Program-made: the position numbers and the translations under genes
The notes under the pieces: generated by a model
What the model was told of the DNA's origin: nothing
Database searches by the model: none
What the model saw: only the letters and a program-made list of their open reading frames with translations
DNA from: a bacterium
GTDB lineage: Bacteria; Armatimonadota; Zipacnadia; Zipacnadales; UBA11051
DNA: 64,000 bases
Direction of reading: 5' to 3'
NCBI GenBank assembly: GCA_030604405.1
Contig: JAUVVY010000019.1
Location: 24,442-88,441, forward strand
In this document: positions 1-9,735 of the stretch, piece after piece
Position numbering within the stretch: position 1 is the first letter of the stretch
How the letters are laid out: each line of letters begins with the position of its first letter

Positions 1-818
1 GCATTCTCAAGGCGATGGATGGGATGCCGGTGATCATTCGACTGCTGGACCCGCCGCTGCACGAGTTCCTGCCGGCCGATGCCGAGGACCAGGCCGAGCT
101 GGCCGAGCTGACGGGCGAGACCCCGCAACGGATTGCCGACATCGTGGAGGCGCTGCACGAGACCAACCCGATGCTGGGCCATCGCGGCTGTCGCCTGGGC
201 GTGACTTTTCCGATCATCTACAAGATGCAGGTTAAGGCGATCTTCGAAGCCGCCTGCCAGCTCAAGAAAGAGGGCTTCAACCCGATCCCCGAGGTCATGA
301 TTCCGCTGGTGGGTCTGGAGGGCGAGCTGGCCATCTGCAAACGCTACACGGAAGAAGTCGCCGGCCAGGTGCTGGGCGCGGCCGGTATCGAACTGGACTA
401 CATGATCGGCACCATGATCGAACTGCCGAGAGCCTGCCTGGTTGCCGATAAGATCGCCGAGATGACTGAGTTCTTCTCCTTCGGCACCAACGATCTCACA
501 CAGACCGCCTTCGGCTTCAGCCGGGACGACGTCGAGGGCAAGTTCATCCCCACCTACATCTCGCAGGGCATCATCCAGGTCAGCCCGTTCGAGACGATTG
601 ACGAGGCCGGCGTCGGGAAGCTTGTGCAGATGGGCGTTGACCTGGGCCGTGAGGCCAATCCGGAGCTCGAGATCGGCATCTGCGGCGAGCACGGTGGCGA
701 GGCCAAATCTGTCGAGTTCTGCCACAATGCCGGGATCGATTACGTAAGCTGCGCGCCGCTGCGAGTGCCGATTGCGCGGCTGGCGGCGGCCCAGGCTCAG
801 ATTGCAAACCCGCGCTAA
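1..818 (+). CDS. ppdK: Pyruvate, phosphate dikinase, C-terminal part (5' truncated by window edge)
   Basis: The reading frame is open from base 3, so the gene begins outside the window. About 270 C-terminal residues are present, covering the phosphoenolpyruvate/pyruvate-binding TIM barrel of PPDK, which interconverts pyruvate + ATP + Pi and PEP + AMP + PPi. Visible family motifs are IRLLDPPLHEFLP, EVMIPLVG, MIELPRA, SFGTNDLTQTAFGFSRDD and GICGEHGG; the last holds the catalytic cysteine (codon 681-683). The gene stops at 816-818, 73 bases before enolase on the same strand. The pairing of PEP synthesis with enolase fits gluconeogenic or PPi-linked glycolytic flux, and with the pyruvate:ferredoxin oxidoreductase near 12-15 kb suggests pyruvate as a metabolic hub. 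Family assignment is secure. Confidence 0.95.
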   Translation, partial: ILKAMDGMPVIIRLLDPPLHEFLPADAEDQAELAELTGETPQRIADIVEALHETNPMLGHRGCRLGVTFPIIYKMQVKAIFEAACQLKKEGFNPIPEVMIPLVGLEGELAICKRYTEEVAGQVLGAAGIELDYMIGTMIELPRACLVADKIAEMTEFFSFGTNDLTQTAFGFSRDDVEGKFIPTYISQGIIQVSPFETIDEAGVGKLVQMGVDLGREANPELEIGICGEHGGEAKSVEFCHNAGIDYVSCAPLRVPIARLAAAQAQIANPR

Positions 819-873
819 GTAGCGACAAGGAAAAAGCGGCTGGGCAAGCTGACTGCGCAACCGTTGCCATTGA

Positions 874-2178
<1,305 letters not shown>

Positions 2179-2305
2179 ATTTGACTTGCGGCAGACATGA
2201 AAATGTGGTAAAGATATAAGTTACGCTTGGTCAGGCAACAGGCGCCGACCCGCAAATCGCAGCACAGGGACGCAATATATCGGGAAGGATGCCGGTGGCA
2301 GGACA

Positions 2306-2785
2306 ATGAGAAGGCGCATCAAGGGCAAGTACTCTGACGTGGATTGGGAGTTTTGGGCCAAGGTAGCTTGTCTGGCAGTGGTGGTGGTGTGGGTTGTGAC
2401 AAGTGGGATCAAGCCAGTCGTAGAAAGCGTGCGCAAGGCTCGTGAAGTCGTCTATAAGACCCGCGAGTACAAGCGACTGGCAGAGGAGAATCGCCGCGCA
2501 GAAGCCGAGCTCGAGTTCCTGAACACAGTAGAGGGCAAGGCATGGGCGGTGCGCAGTGAGCTGCGTTACATAGACGAAGGCGAGAAAGTCCTGGAGTTGT
2601 CCGAGGAACAGCCCTCGGCATTGTGCAGAAGGCTCGGAGACCATGTACGCGCACGGCTCGGTGGAGTGGAAACAGGCATCAGGCGTTGGGGCCGCGATGC
2701 CATTGACATCGGGGCCTGTCTGCTGGGGCTGTGGGAACCGGTGATGCCCGAAGAGCACAGCCTCCGGGCCGGCCAAGGCACGTAA
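2306..2785 (+). CDS. FtsB/DivIC-like septum formation protein
   Basis: 159 residues. A charged cytoplasmic N-terminus (MRRRIKGKYSD) is followed by one membrane segment (about residues 18-34, VACLAVVVVWVVTSG) and a coiled-coil stretch rich in Glu, Arg and Lys (about 40-75). The segment after it, TVEGKAWAVRSELRYIDEGE, resembles the conserved part of the DivIC/FtsB family, small bitopic proteins of the divisome FtsQLB complex. The C-terminal 60 residues are not family-typical and may be lineage-specific. Location right after eno supports FtsB. The call is by topology and context; a different coiled-coil membrane protein cannot be excluded. Confidence 0.7.
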   Translation: MRRRIKGKYSDVDWEFWAKVACLAVVVVWVVTSGIKPVVESVRKAREVVYKTREYKRLAEENRRAEAELEFLNTVEGKAWAVRSELRYIDEGEKVLELSEEQPSALCRRLGDHVRARLGGVETGIRRWGRDAIDIGACLLGLWEPVMPEEHSLRAGQGT

Positions 2786-2811
2786 CGCGATCTGCCCGCC
2801 AAGAAATAGAC

Positions 2812-2841
2812 AAGGGAACGCCGCCGCGGCGTTCCCTTTTT
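2812..2841. terminator. Rho-independent terminator, probably bidirectional
   Basis: A 10-bp GC-rich stem (2814-2823 with 2827-2836) has a 3-base loop, TTTTT directly after it on the plus strand and AA before it. It lies between the ends of the ftsB-like gene and the converging oxidoreductase gene. Confidence 0.85.
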
Positions 2842-2860
2842 CCTTGGATTGGCTTGATGC

Positions 2861-4054
2861 TCACAAGGGCACTGCGAGGCGGCGGCCCTCCTCGGCTGAA
2901 ACGTAGGCAGCATAGATCACTGCGACAACATCGTGCGCCAGCAGCCAGCCTGATAGCGGTTCGCGGTCCTCGGCGATGACCTCCATGAAATCCTGCATCT
3001 CCTGAGGGTACCCGCTGGCCCAGTGCTCGTCGGGTGATGCAAAGTTCCAACCTCGGCGCGTTGAGATTTTCTCGGCCAGGTACTCATCGCCGAAGCTGTT
3101 GTCTGCCGGCCCGTAGGCCACCACCTGGTCGTTGGGGTTGATATGGCAGCGGATGCGTCCGTTGGAGCAGAACAGTTCCATGTAGTTGTAGATGCCGCCC
3201 AGCACAACATCGGAAGAGATCACCTCGGCCACCGAGCCGTCCTCGAAGGTTATCAACGCCGCGCCCCAGTCCTCGCAATCAACCAGATCGTGCCTGAGGT
3301 ATTTTGGCTCCTCAGCCAGGAAGCTTTCCATCTTCGTCAAATTGCCTATCTCCGCGACGACGGAGACGGGCCGAATCGGCTTGCCATGCTTGTGCAGGCC
3401 CTCGAATTGTTTCATGTGCAAGACTGCGCCCACTGGATGCGAGCCGGTGCGCAGAAGCGAGCCGCCGCCGGCCAGCGACCAGTGTGTGACATAGGAGGCG
3501 TGTGAGCCGGAGTGTGATTCTTCGGCGTGCAGTCGCATGATCGTGCCGCCGCCCGACGCGATGAGGTTGCGGGCCTTTGCAACCGCCGGCGCATAGACCC
3601 AATTCTCCGCGTACATGAACTTCACGCCGCTTGCCTCCAGCGCCTGCTCCAGCTCATCCATTCGTGCCAGCGTATGGTCGAGCATCTGCTGGCGCGGCAC
3701 CGTATCGCCGATGAGTTCGTCCCGGTCATGGCCGGCAGCGGCGGTGTAGCCGGTAAGCGGCTTTTCCAGGATGACATGCTTGCCCGCCTCGGCAGCCTGC
3801 AGCGCCATCGGCAGATGCAGATTGGTCGGCACGCACAGGTCCACCACATCAATCTGCTCGTCAGCGAGGAGTTGATCGTAGGTCTCGTATTTCGCTGGGA
3901 TATTGTGTTCTTGTGCGAACCTGATGGCATTGTCGAAGTGCCCGGACGCGACCGCCACGACCTCGGCTTGCATGCCGACTAGCTTGCGGACGACCTCTGT
4001 GTGAAAGCTCGCCGCGAACCCGGTGCCTACCATTCCGATGTTGACTTGTTTCAT
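2861..4054 (-). CDS. Gfo/Idh/MocA family oxidoreductase
   Basis: 397 residues, NAD(P)-dependent sugar or polyol dehydrogenase family. The N-terminal Rossmann fold begins NIGMVGTGFAASFHTE; the family signature with catalytic lysine is HVILEKPLTGY near residue 95. The C-terminal alpha/beta domain includes GGGSLLRTGSHPVGAVLHM, where the His near the active site is expected. The start ATG at 4054 has GGGAG upstream on the minus strand. Monocistronic, facing a terminator shared with the plus-strand gene. Substrate cannot be read from sequence; it is one of three such enzymes in the window (also 25770 and 44313) and all three are only distantly alike. Confidence 0.9.
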   Translation of the reverse strand: MKQVNIGMVGTGFAASFHTEVVRKLVGMQAEVVAVASGHFDNAIRFAQEHNIPAKYETYDQLLADEQIDVVDLCVPTNLHLPMALQAAEAGKHVILEKPLTGYTAAAGHDRDELIGDTVPRQQMLDHTLARMDELEQALEASGVKFMYAENWVYAPAVAKARNLIASGGGTIMRLHAEESHSGSHASYVTHWSLAGGGSLLRTGSHPVGAVLHMKQFEGLHKHGKPIRPVSVVAEIGNLTKMESFLAEEPKYLRHDLVDCEDWGAALITFEDGSVAEVISSDVVLGGIYNYMELFCSNGRIRCHINPNDQVVAYGPADNSFGDEYLAEKISTRRGWNFASPDEHWASGYPQEMQDFMEVIAEDREPLSGWLLAHDVVAVIYAAYVSAEEGRRLAVPL

Positions 4055-4097
4055 ATCTTTTCTCCCTGACTCCGTTCAGCGCCGTGGGCCAGTCTCA

Positions 4098-4124
4098 GGT
4101 GCGTTCGGCGCAGCCGAACGCACC
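4098..4124. repeat. Perfect 12-bp inverted repeat
   Basis: GGTGCGTTCGGC, loop GCA, then GCCGAACGCACC. There is no T-tract on either side, so a simple intrinsic terminator is unlikely; it resembles a stand-alone palindromic repeat. Confidence 0.75.
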
Positions 4125-4164
4125 TTCGGCAGGCCCCGCCAAGGGCTACAACAACGGCAAGGGA

Positions 4165-4183
4165 GTCGGGCTGGAAGCCCGAC
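4165..4183 (-). repeat. Short (collapsed) form of the GCTTCCAGC structured repeat
   Basis: On the minus strand it reads GTCGG-GCTTCCAGC-CCGAC: the outer stem of the long elements at 29328, 35778 and 52070 closing directly on their constant linker, without the two internal hairpins. Confidence 0.8.
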
Positions 4184-4605
4184 CCACGGGAATAAACTCG
4201 GGATGCCCGACAGGCTCCTCCATTACGACTAAGGACGCCACACCGTTGGTGTACAGCTTGAGTCGCCCAATACTTGCATAAATAGAGCTCCAGCCCGACA
4301 TTAGCTATTGTGAGTTATGGTGCCTACATCTCGGTGATCTGCGTGCTCCAGCAGGGCGTGATCAGAACTGTGTCCTGCCCCCGGTCTTTGAGGGTAACGT
4401 TTTCACGGCCGGCATTCGCTGCGCCTTGTGGGCGCGTAGGGTTTTCTTCCGCAGGCCGACGCGGCAATCCTGCCCAAAGAGACAACCGGCGGCACAATTT
4501 GTCTGTCTTTAGCAGGTGTAATGTGGTCTGACGGCTAAATATGCGACTGTCCACGCAGAAGTAGATGGGTGCCGAGCCAGGCGGAGACCGATCGAAGGAG
4601 TAGCG

Positions 4606-5463
4606 ATGCTTGTAGAATTTCTCAGTCGGGCGATGTGGGCAGTTATTGGTATCCCGGCGCTGTTGATATTGGCCTATATGGGCGGCTGGTGGCTGTTTGT
4701 GCCTCTGGCGTTGCTGATTGTCGTTGGGCTGGCCGAGTACTACTCCGGGGCAATGGCAGGCGGCTATCGGCCGGCGGTGGGGCTTGGGTTCGCCGTGGGG
4801 GTCGGGGTGCTGGCAGCCACTATCTTCGCCCCGGGCAGCGCAACCGAGATCACCGTAGTGTTACTGGTAGCTTTGGCAGCCGGCTCGCTGGTGTCGGTGT
4901 TGCGCCCTGGATTCAAACACACGGCTGTGGCGAGTTCGGCGATTACCGTCTTCGGCGTCGTTTATGTGGCCGTGATGATGTCTTTCCTGGCGCGGCTATG
5001 TCAGGTGGATTTGCCGGCTGCAATCGGAGTAGAAGGCCTCGGTGAGTTCTGGCACCGCCTGGGCGCACTTGTGGTGGTGGTGATACCGGTCTGGTTCTGT
5101 GACACTTTCGCGTTCGTTGCGGGCAAGACCTGGGGGCAGCGGCGGCTGGCCCCGAATATCAGCCCGAATAAGAGCGTCGAAGGGGCGATCGCCGGTTTTC
5201 TGGCCGCATTGTTGTCCGCCTTGGCGATCACCATGTGGATGGGGATGCCGTGGTACCATAGTGTGATATTGGGGGTGCTGATCGGAAGTGTGACGCAGGT
5301 GGGCGACCTGTCAAGCTCAATATTGAAACGTAACCTCGAGATAGACGATTTCGGGACGATTTTCGGCGCCCACGGCGGGTTCCTCGATCGTTTTGATGGC
5401 CTGCTTTTTAACATGCCGCTGGTTTACTATTACCTGTTATTCTTTTTCGTGATCCTGAAATAG
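4606..5463 (+). CDS. cdsA: Phosphatidate cytidylyltransferase
   Basis: 285 residues, an integral membrane enzyme making CDP-diacylglycerol from phosphatidate and CTP for phospholipid synthesis. Seven or eight hydrophobic segments fill the protein. The C-terminal family signature is present: SPNKSVEGAIAGF, GDLSSSILKR and FGAHGGFLDRFDGL with its conserved Asp residues. GGAG (GAAGGAGTAGCG) precedes the ATG. It is not preceded by uppS, the frequent neighbour. The next gene on this strand is a lipid kinase, so the pair may form a small phospholipid group, though 328 bases separate them. Confidence 0.93.
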   Translation: MLVEFLSRAMWAVIGIPALLILAYMGGWWLFVPLALLIVVGLAEYYSGAMAGGYRPAVGLGFAVGVGVLAATIFAPGSATEITVVLLVALAAGSLVSVLRPGFKHTAVASSAITVFGVVYVAVMMSFLARLCQVDLPAAIGVEGLGEFWHRLGALVVVVIPVWFCDTFAFVAGKTWGQRRLAPNISPNKSVEGAIAGFLAALLSALAITMWMGMPWYHSVILGVLIGSVTQVGDLSSSILKRNLEIDDFGTIFGAHGGFLDRFDGLLFNMPLVYYYLLFFFVILK

Positions 5464-5791
5464 GCTGTAGGCGGCGCCCGGGGCTGGAACCCTAGTCATG
5501 CAGATTCTGCTCAACTCAAGTTGTAGGCCGTTTCGGTGTGCAGGTCTCGCCACTATAGCGTCGTGCGTGGGCCGGCCTCCTTGCGGTCGTCGGAGACGAC
5601 CGCAACTCGACGCGGCCCTTCCAACAGATGGGCAATGTGCAATGGGAGGCCCTTGCAGGGCTCTAAACTCCTTTTACGATTAGAAATCTGTAGAGCTACA
5701 GTGGAAGCCCGAGCTACGCGACATACTTAGCCAATACTAAGTAGCGCGCACTAAGTCTATCAATGACTGGTTGCGTCAGGCTGAGAACCCA
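5464..5791. other. Gene-free interval with an 11-bp hairpin
   Basis: A perfect hairpin, TTGCGGTCGTC-GGA-GACGACCGCAA at 5581-5605, lies in an otherwise featureless spacer. Fragments such as GGGGCTGGAACCC near 5480 and GGAAGCCCGAG near 5704 look like decayed copies of the GCTTCCAGC structured repeat. No reliable promoter or terminator was recognised. Confidence 0.5.
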
Positions 5792-6679
5792 ATGCTGGTG
5801 ATAGCAAATCCGACAGCAAGATTGGTCGGCAGGACAGTACGGGTCGGCGATGTGGTGCAACGTCTGCTGGAGGCTGGGGCGAGCCCGCAAGTAGCACTGA
5901 CCCGACAGAAGGGCGATGCGCGCAGACTTGCAGCAACTGCCGCCGAGGCCGGTCACGAGCGCATTGTAGTTGCCGGCGGCGATGGCACCGTGAATGAGGT
6001 CATCCAGGAGATAGCCTCAACGCCGATGGAGTTGGCCGTGATTCCCCTGGGAACAGGCAACATCTTAGGGAGATACCTGGGGCTGCGGGCCGGCGAACTG
6101 GCCAAAGCCAGCCGTTTGGCAGTCCATGGCCAGGCCAGTCCCATAGATCTGGGCGTCATGGGTGGGCACAATTTTGTAGGCATGGCCGGTGCAGGCTTGG
6201 ACGCAGAGATAGTAGATAAGATCAGCAAGCCGTGGAAGGAGATCGTCGGCTGGCTGGCGTTTGCCGGCCAGGCTGTGCAGGCGATACTTACTGAGGAGCC
6301 GAAGCACCTGGAATTGACGTTCGAAGAACAGAGCTTTGCCGGTTCTATGTGGGGCGTTTTCGTAGCAAATCTGCCAGGCTATGGTTACCGGGTGGAGCTT
6401 TCCAGGAATGCCCAGTGCGACGATGGGCTGCTGGACTTTGTCATTCTGCACGACAGAGGCCAGGCCGACCTGCTCAACTTCGGGTTAGATACCTTCGTGT
6501 GGGGTGCGCCCGCCGACGATCACCATGCGGCCACGGTTGTGCAGGGCAGATACCTGAAAATAGAAGCCGAAAAGCCGGTGAAATGGCAAACCGATGGGGA
6601 GATAATGGGGGAGACGCCGGTGGAATGTACCATCGAGCCGGGCGCTTTGCAGCTTGTGAGCAAACTGCCAGATGAGTGA
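5792..6679 (+). CDS. Diacylglycerol/lipid kinase family protein
   Basis: About 295 residues of the DAGK-catalytic family (YegS/BmrU/DgkB type), which phosphorylates diacylglycerol or related lipids at the cytoplasmic membrane face. VIANPTA opens the first strand, VVAGGDGTVNEV is the nucleotide-binding loop and IPLGTGN the second conserved motif. The C-terminal half is the beta-sandwich lipid domain, including GAGLDAEIV. The frame is open from a TTG at 5771, but ATG at 5792 is chosen because homologues begin a few residues before the NP motif. Its lipid substrate is not predictable; DgkB would recycle diacylglycerol back to the phosphatidate used by the upstream cdsA. Confidence 0.87.
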   Translation: MLVIANPTARLVGRTVRVGDVVQRLLEAGASPQVALTRQKGDARRLAATAAEAGHERIVVAGGDGTVNEVIQEIASTPMELAVIPLGTGNILGRYLGLRAGELAKASRLAVHGQASPIDLGVMGGHNFVGMAGAGLDAEIVDKISKPWKEIVGWLAFAGQAVQAILTEEPKHLELTFEEQSFAGSMWGVFVANLPGYGYRVELSRNAQCDDGLLDFVILHDRGQADLLNFGLDTFVWGAPADDHHAATVVQGRYLKIEAEKPVKWQTDGEIMGETPVECTIEPGALQLVSKLPDE

Positions 6680-6739
6680 CTGCATCGCAAGATCAGCCGC
6701 TAAGAGGCACCATAGTTATAAGGACTCGGGAGGTCATAG

Positions 6740-7834
6740 ATGATCATCGGAGTACCGACGGAGATTAAGGAGGGAGAATACCGGGTGGCTGTCACACCCG
6801 CCGGCACGCATGCGCTGGTGGCTGACGGCCATCAGGTACTCGTCCAACAAGGAGCAGGGGAAGGCAGCAGCATCAGTGATGAAGAGTACAGCGGTACCGG
6901 TGCGGGGTTGGTGTCGGGGCCGGAAGATGTCTTCGGACGCGCCGAGATGATAATGAAGGTCAAGGAGCCGGTAGCGTCCGAGTATGGAATGCTCAAGAAA
7001 GGCCAGACGCTGTTCACCTATCTGCACCTGGCGTCTTCGGAGGAACTGACCAAGGCGCTACTCGACGCAGCAATAGTTGGTGTCGCCTACGAGACGGTAC
7101 AGAGAGATGACGGGCACCTGCCACTGCTCGAGCCGATGAGCGAGGTGGCGGGAAAGATGGCCGCCGAGGTGGCCGCGCAATGCCTGCAGAAGCACTCCGG
7201 CGGTCGCGGCGTATTGATGGGAGGTGTGACCGGTGTGGCGCCGGCCGAGGTGGTAGTCCTCGGATGCGGCACAGTTGGGGCCTGCGCCATCAAGGTCGCA
7301 GCCGGCATGGGAGCGCACGTGTCCGCCTTCGACATTAACACGCAGCGGCTTGCCTACCTTGACGATATCTACGGAGCCGCGGTTACGACCCTGTACAGCA
7401 GCCCACTGGCTGTGGCCGAGGCCGTCGAGCAGGCCGATGTGGTAATCGGCGCAGTGCTGATACCCGGAGCGCGTGCCCCGCATGTGGTGACACAAGACAT
7501 GATAAAGGCCATGAGGCCAGGCGCGGTCATCGTTGACGTGTCAATTGACCAGGGCGGCTGTGTGGAAAACATAAGGCCCACCAGCCACGCAGAGCCTATA
7601 TACGTTGAATACGGTGTCGTCCACTATGCGGTGACCAATATCCCCGCAGCAGTGCCGCGGACCTCAACATACGCCCTGACCAACGCCACACTGCCCTATG
7701 CTCGTAAGATCGGCGACCTGGGCATTGTGAGGGCGATGGAGGAGGATGCAGCTCTGGCCCGCGGGCTGAATGTAGCTGACGGCGAGATCAAATGCCCCGG
7801 TGTCAGGGAGGCGTTCCCGCACCTGGTCAGCTAA
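6740..7834 (+). CDS. ald: Alanine dehydrogenase
   Basis: 364 residues; reversible NAD-dependent oxidative deamination of L-alanine to pyruvate and ammonia. The N-terminus MIIGVPTEIKEGEYRVAVTP is characteristic, with the pyruvate-binding Arg; IMKVKEP carries the catalytic Lys and FTYLHLA the His. The NAD-binding glycine motif is VVLGCGTVGACAIK near residue 172, and HYAVTNIPAAVPRTST closes the active site. A good ribosome site (GGGAGGT) precedes the ATG. It connects alanine to the pyruvate pool shared with PPDK and pyruvate:ferredoxin oxidoreductase. A terminator follows at 7857. Confidence 0.95.
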   Translation: MIIGVPTEIKEGEYRVAVTPAGTHALVADGHQVLVQQGAGEGSSISDEEYSGTGAGLVSGPEDVFGRAEMIMKVKEPVASEYGMLKKGQTLFTYLHLASSEELTKALLDAAIVGVAYETVQRDDGHLPLLEPMSEVAGKMAAEVAAQCLQKHSGGRGVLMGGVTGVAPAEVVVLGCGTVGACAIKVAAGMGAHVSAFDINTQRLAYLDDIYGAAVTTLYSSPLAVAEAVEQADVVIGAVLIPGARAPHVVTQDMIKAMRPGAVIVDVSIDQGGCVENIRPTSHAEPIYVEYGVVHYAVTNIPAAVPRTSTYALTNATLPYARKIGDLGIVRAMEEDAALARGLNVADGEIKCPGVREAFPHLVS

Positions 7835-7856
7835 ATCCGAAGCCGCAAAAAGCAGG

Positions 7857-7892
7857 GCGCGCAACTGTATTCGAGTTGCGCGCTTTATTCTT
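7857..7892. terminator. Rho-independent terminator between ald and the CstA-type gene
   Basis: A 10-bp stem GCGCGCAACT/AGTTGCGCGC (7857-7866 with 7874-7883) with a 7-base loop, followed by TTTATTCTTTT. It serves ald and may act on the converging transporter gene too. Confidence 0.85.
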
Positions 7893-7929
7893 TTGGGTGG
7901 TCTCATATTGTGAGAGACGTAGGTCCTTC

Positions 7930-9621
7930 CTATTTGGCCGCAGTCTGGTTATGTTCCGCAACCCGGCGCAGGCGCGGCAATGCCTCGCTGAAGACGTAAA
8001 TCGCCAGCGCGATCAGTACCACGCAAATGCTGCCAAGCAGATAGTTGGGTGAGTCGCCGAAAAACAGCGCGTATCCCTGGTACATCAGGGCCGCCACTGT
8101 GGTAATCAGGATGAAGATGCCGGGCACGATCACGTACACGCTGGGCTTGCCCACGCCGATCAGATAAATGGCAACGACCAGTAGGGCGAGGGCGGCGATC
8201 AACTGGTTAGCGGCACCGAAGACAGGCCAGAGGAACTTGCCGGTGCCGGAGAGGCCGAGATAGGCTGCGGGTATTACCGTGATGATGCTGGCGAGCCAGC
8301 GGTTCTGCAGCGGCTTGATGCGATCGCCGAAAGTCTCGCTCAGCACGAACCGCCCCAGACGAGTGCAGGTATCGAGAGTGTCCAGAAGCGTCGCGTTGAG
8401 AACGATAGCGGCTACCAGTACCCCGGCCTGGAAGGTGATGAATGGCAGGCCCATGTGGGTCAGGTTCGCAAAGCCTCGGATGAACGCAACCGCTGGCCCA
8501 CCGCCTTCGGGGTCCTCCATGAGGTCCAAGAGCACCAGGGACTTGCCGTCAGGCCCGAAATGGGAGCCGGCCCAGTACAGGCCCGCTCCCACCAGGAAGA
8601 CGACCGATACGGCCTGTGCGGCTTCGAACACCATGCTGCCATAGGCGATCGGGAGGCCCTGCTTTTCATTGCCGAGTTGCTTGACTGTAGTGCCGCCGGC
8701 GACCAGAGCGTGGAAGCCGGAGGCCGCACCACACGCGACCAAGATGAACAGCATCGGCCAGATCGGGCCCTGCTTGGCCACAACTGCTACATGAGCCGGC
8801 GCCTCCAGCGGGGCATTGGCCGCGAAGATAGCGACAAAACCAAGGCCGATGCCGACGACCATCAGCATGGAGCTCAAATAATCGCGGGGCTGTTCCAGGA
8901 ACCAGATGGGCAGGACCGATGCGAGCAGACAATACACCATCAAAACGCCGAACCAGACGACGAACGGGTCGCCCATTGACGTGGGAAGCTCCAGAGGCCA
9001 TACGTAACCCGCCCACAGCAACAACCCGAGCAGCACCGCCCCGATTAGAGTCACCACCCACAGCGGCTGGCGCCACTTGTAGATGGCCAGGCCGATGACC
9101 ATGGCCGCCACAAGCAGGCCGGCGTTGGGAATAACAACGCTGGGTGCGGTGATGAGTGTCTTGGCGGCCAGTATCCCGAACATCGCAACGATGAGTATCA
9201 GGGCGAGCCACAAGAACATTCCCATCACGACACTAGCACGCTTGCCGACGAGGCGGCCGGCGATGTCAGAGATGCTCTTGCCCTCATTGCGTGCGGACAT
9301 CATCAGGGACAGGTAGTCGTGCACGCCGCCGATAAAGATGGTGCCGAGGACAATCCAGCCGAGTGTCGCCGCCCAGCCGAAATACGCCACGGCGATTACA
9401 GGGCCGACGATAGGGCCGGCGCCGGCGATGTTGGTGAAGTGGTGGCCGAACAGCATCAGCGGCCGAGCCGGCTCGTAGTCTATTCCGTCCCGCAGCGCGA
9501 AGGCCGGGGTCTCGGCGTCCGGGTCGGGCTCGACGATCCGGCGCTCGACAAAACGGCCGTAGAAGTAATAACCCAGCGCCAGCAGAATCAACGCCCCCAC
9601 CGTCAGAAGTGCACTGCTCAT
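7930..9621 (-). CDS. CstA-type carbon starvation / pyruvate-peptide transporter
   Basis: About 563 residues and some 14-16 membrane segments. CstA family features include the N-terminal ALGYYFYGRFVERRI, then FGHHFTNIAGAGPIVGPVIA and HDYLSLMMSARNEGKSISD. CstA and BtsT-like members import pyruvate or peptides. The frame opens at a GTG at 9660, but ATG at 9621 is preferred because GGAGG lies 9 bases upstream and homologues start at this point. The protein is shorter than E. coli CstA (about 700 residues) and matches the short clade common in anaerobes. Pyruvate uptake would suit the neighbouring pyruvate enzymes, but that is inference. Confidence 0.9.
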   Translation of the reverse strand: MSSALLTVGALILLALGYYFYGRFVERRIVEPDPDAETPAFALRDGIDYEPARPLMLFGHHFTNIAGAGPIVGPVIAVAYFGWAATLGWIVLGTIFIGGVHDYLSLMMSARNEGKSISDIAGRLVGKRASVVMGMFLWLALILIVAMFGILAAKTLITAPSVVIPNAGLLVAAMVIGLAIYKWRQPLWVVTLIGAVLLGLLLWAGYVWPLELPTSMGDPFVVWFGVLMVYCLLASVLPIWFLEQPRDYLSSMLMVVGIGLGFVAIFAANAPLEAPAHVAVVAKQGPIWPMLFILVACGAASGFHALVAGGTTVKQLGNEKQGLPIAYGSMVFEAAQAVSVVFLVGAGLYWAGSHFGPDGKSLVLLDLMEDPEGGGPAVAFIRGFANLTHMGLPFITFQAGVLVAAIVLNATLLDTLDTCTRLGRFVLSETFGDRIKPLQNRWLASIITVIPAAYLGLSGTGKFLWPVFGAANQLIAALALLVVAIYLIGVGKPSVYVIVPGIFILITTVAALMYQGYALFFGDSPNYLLGSICVVLIALAIYVFSEALPRLRRVAEHNQTAAK

Positions 9622-9668
9622 GAGTGCAAGCCTCCAGTCCCAGCATGTTAACACGTTCACTTACGATC

Positions 9669-9697
9669 AGCCCCGGCTTAGCAAGCCGGGCTTTGTT
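9669..9697. other. GC-rich hairpin in the 114-base spacer upstream of the transporter
   Basis: AGCCCCGGCTT-AGC-AAGCCGGGCT with one bulged base, followed by TTGTT on the plus strand. There is no plus-strand gene for it to end. On the minus strand it follows the U32-like gene but lacks a T-tract. It could be a weak terminator or a leader hairpin. Confidence 0.4.
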
Positions 9698-9735
9698 GTC
9701 ATTTCTATCCTATGAGCCTTCTGCAAACTGATGAA

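Larger units (their letters stand above)
4055..4605. other. Gene-free interval with hairpin repeats
   Basis: No convincing gene lies in these 551 bases between the divergent oxidoreductase and cdsA. They hold a perfect 12-bp inverted repeat with a 3-base loop (4098-4124), the short structured repeat at 4165-4183, and a degenerate relative at about 4262-4299 ending in CTCCAGCCCGAC. I see no promoter I would defend. Confidence 0.6.

Noticed and set aside
2179..2305. Promoter-like TTGACT and TATAAG upstream of the ftsB-like gene
   Set aside because: The spacing between the boxes is far from 17 bases, so no promoter is claimed.
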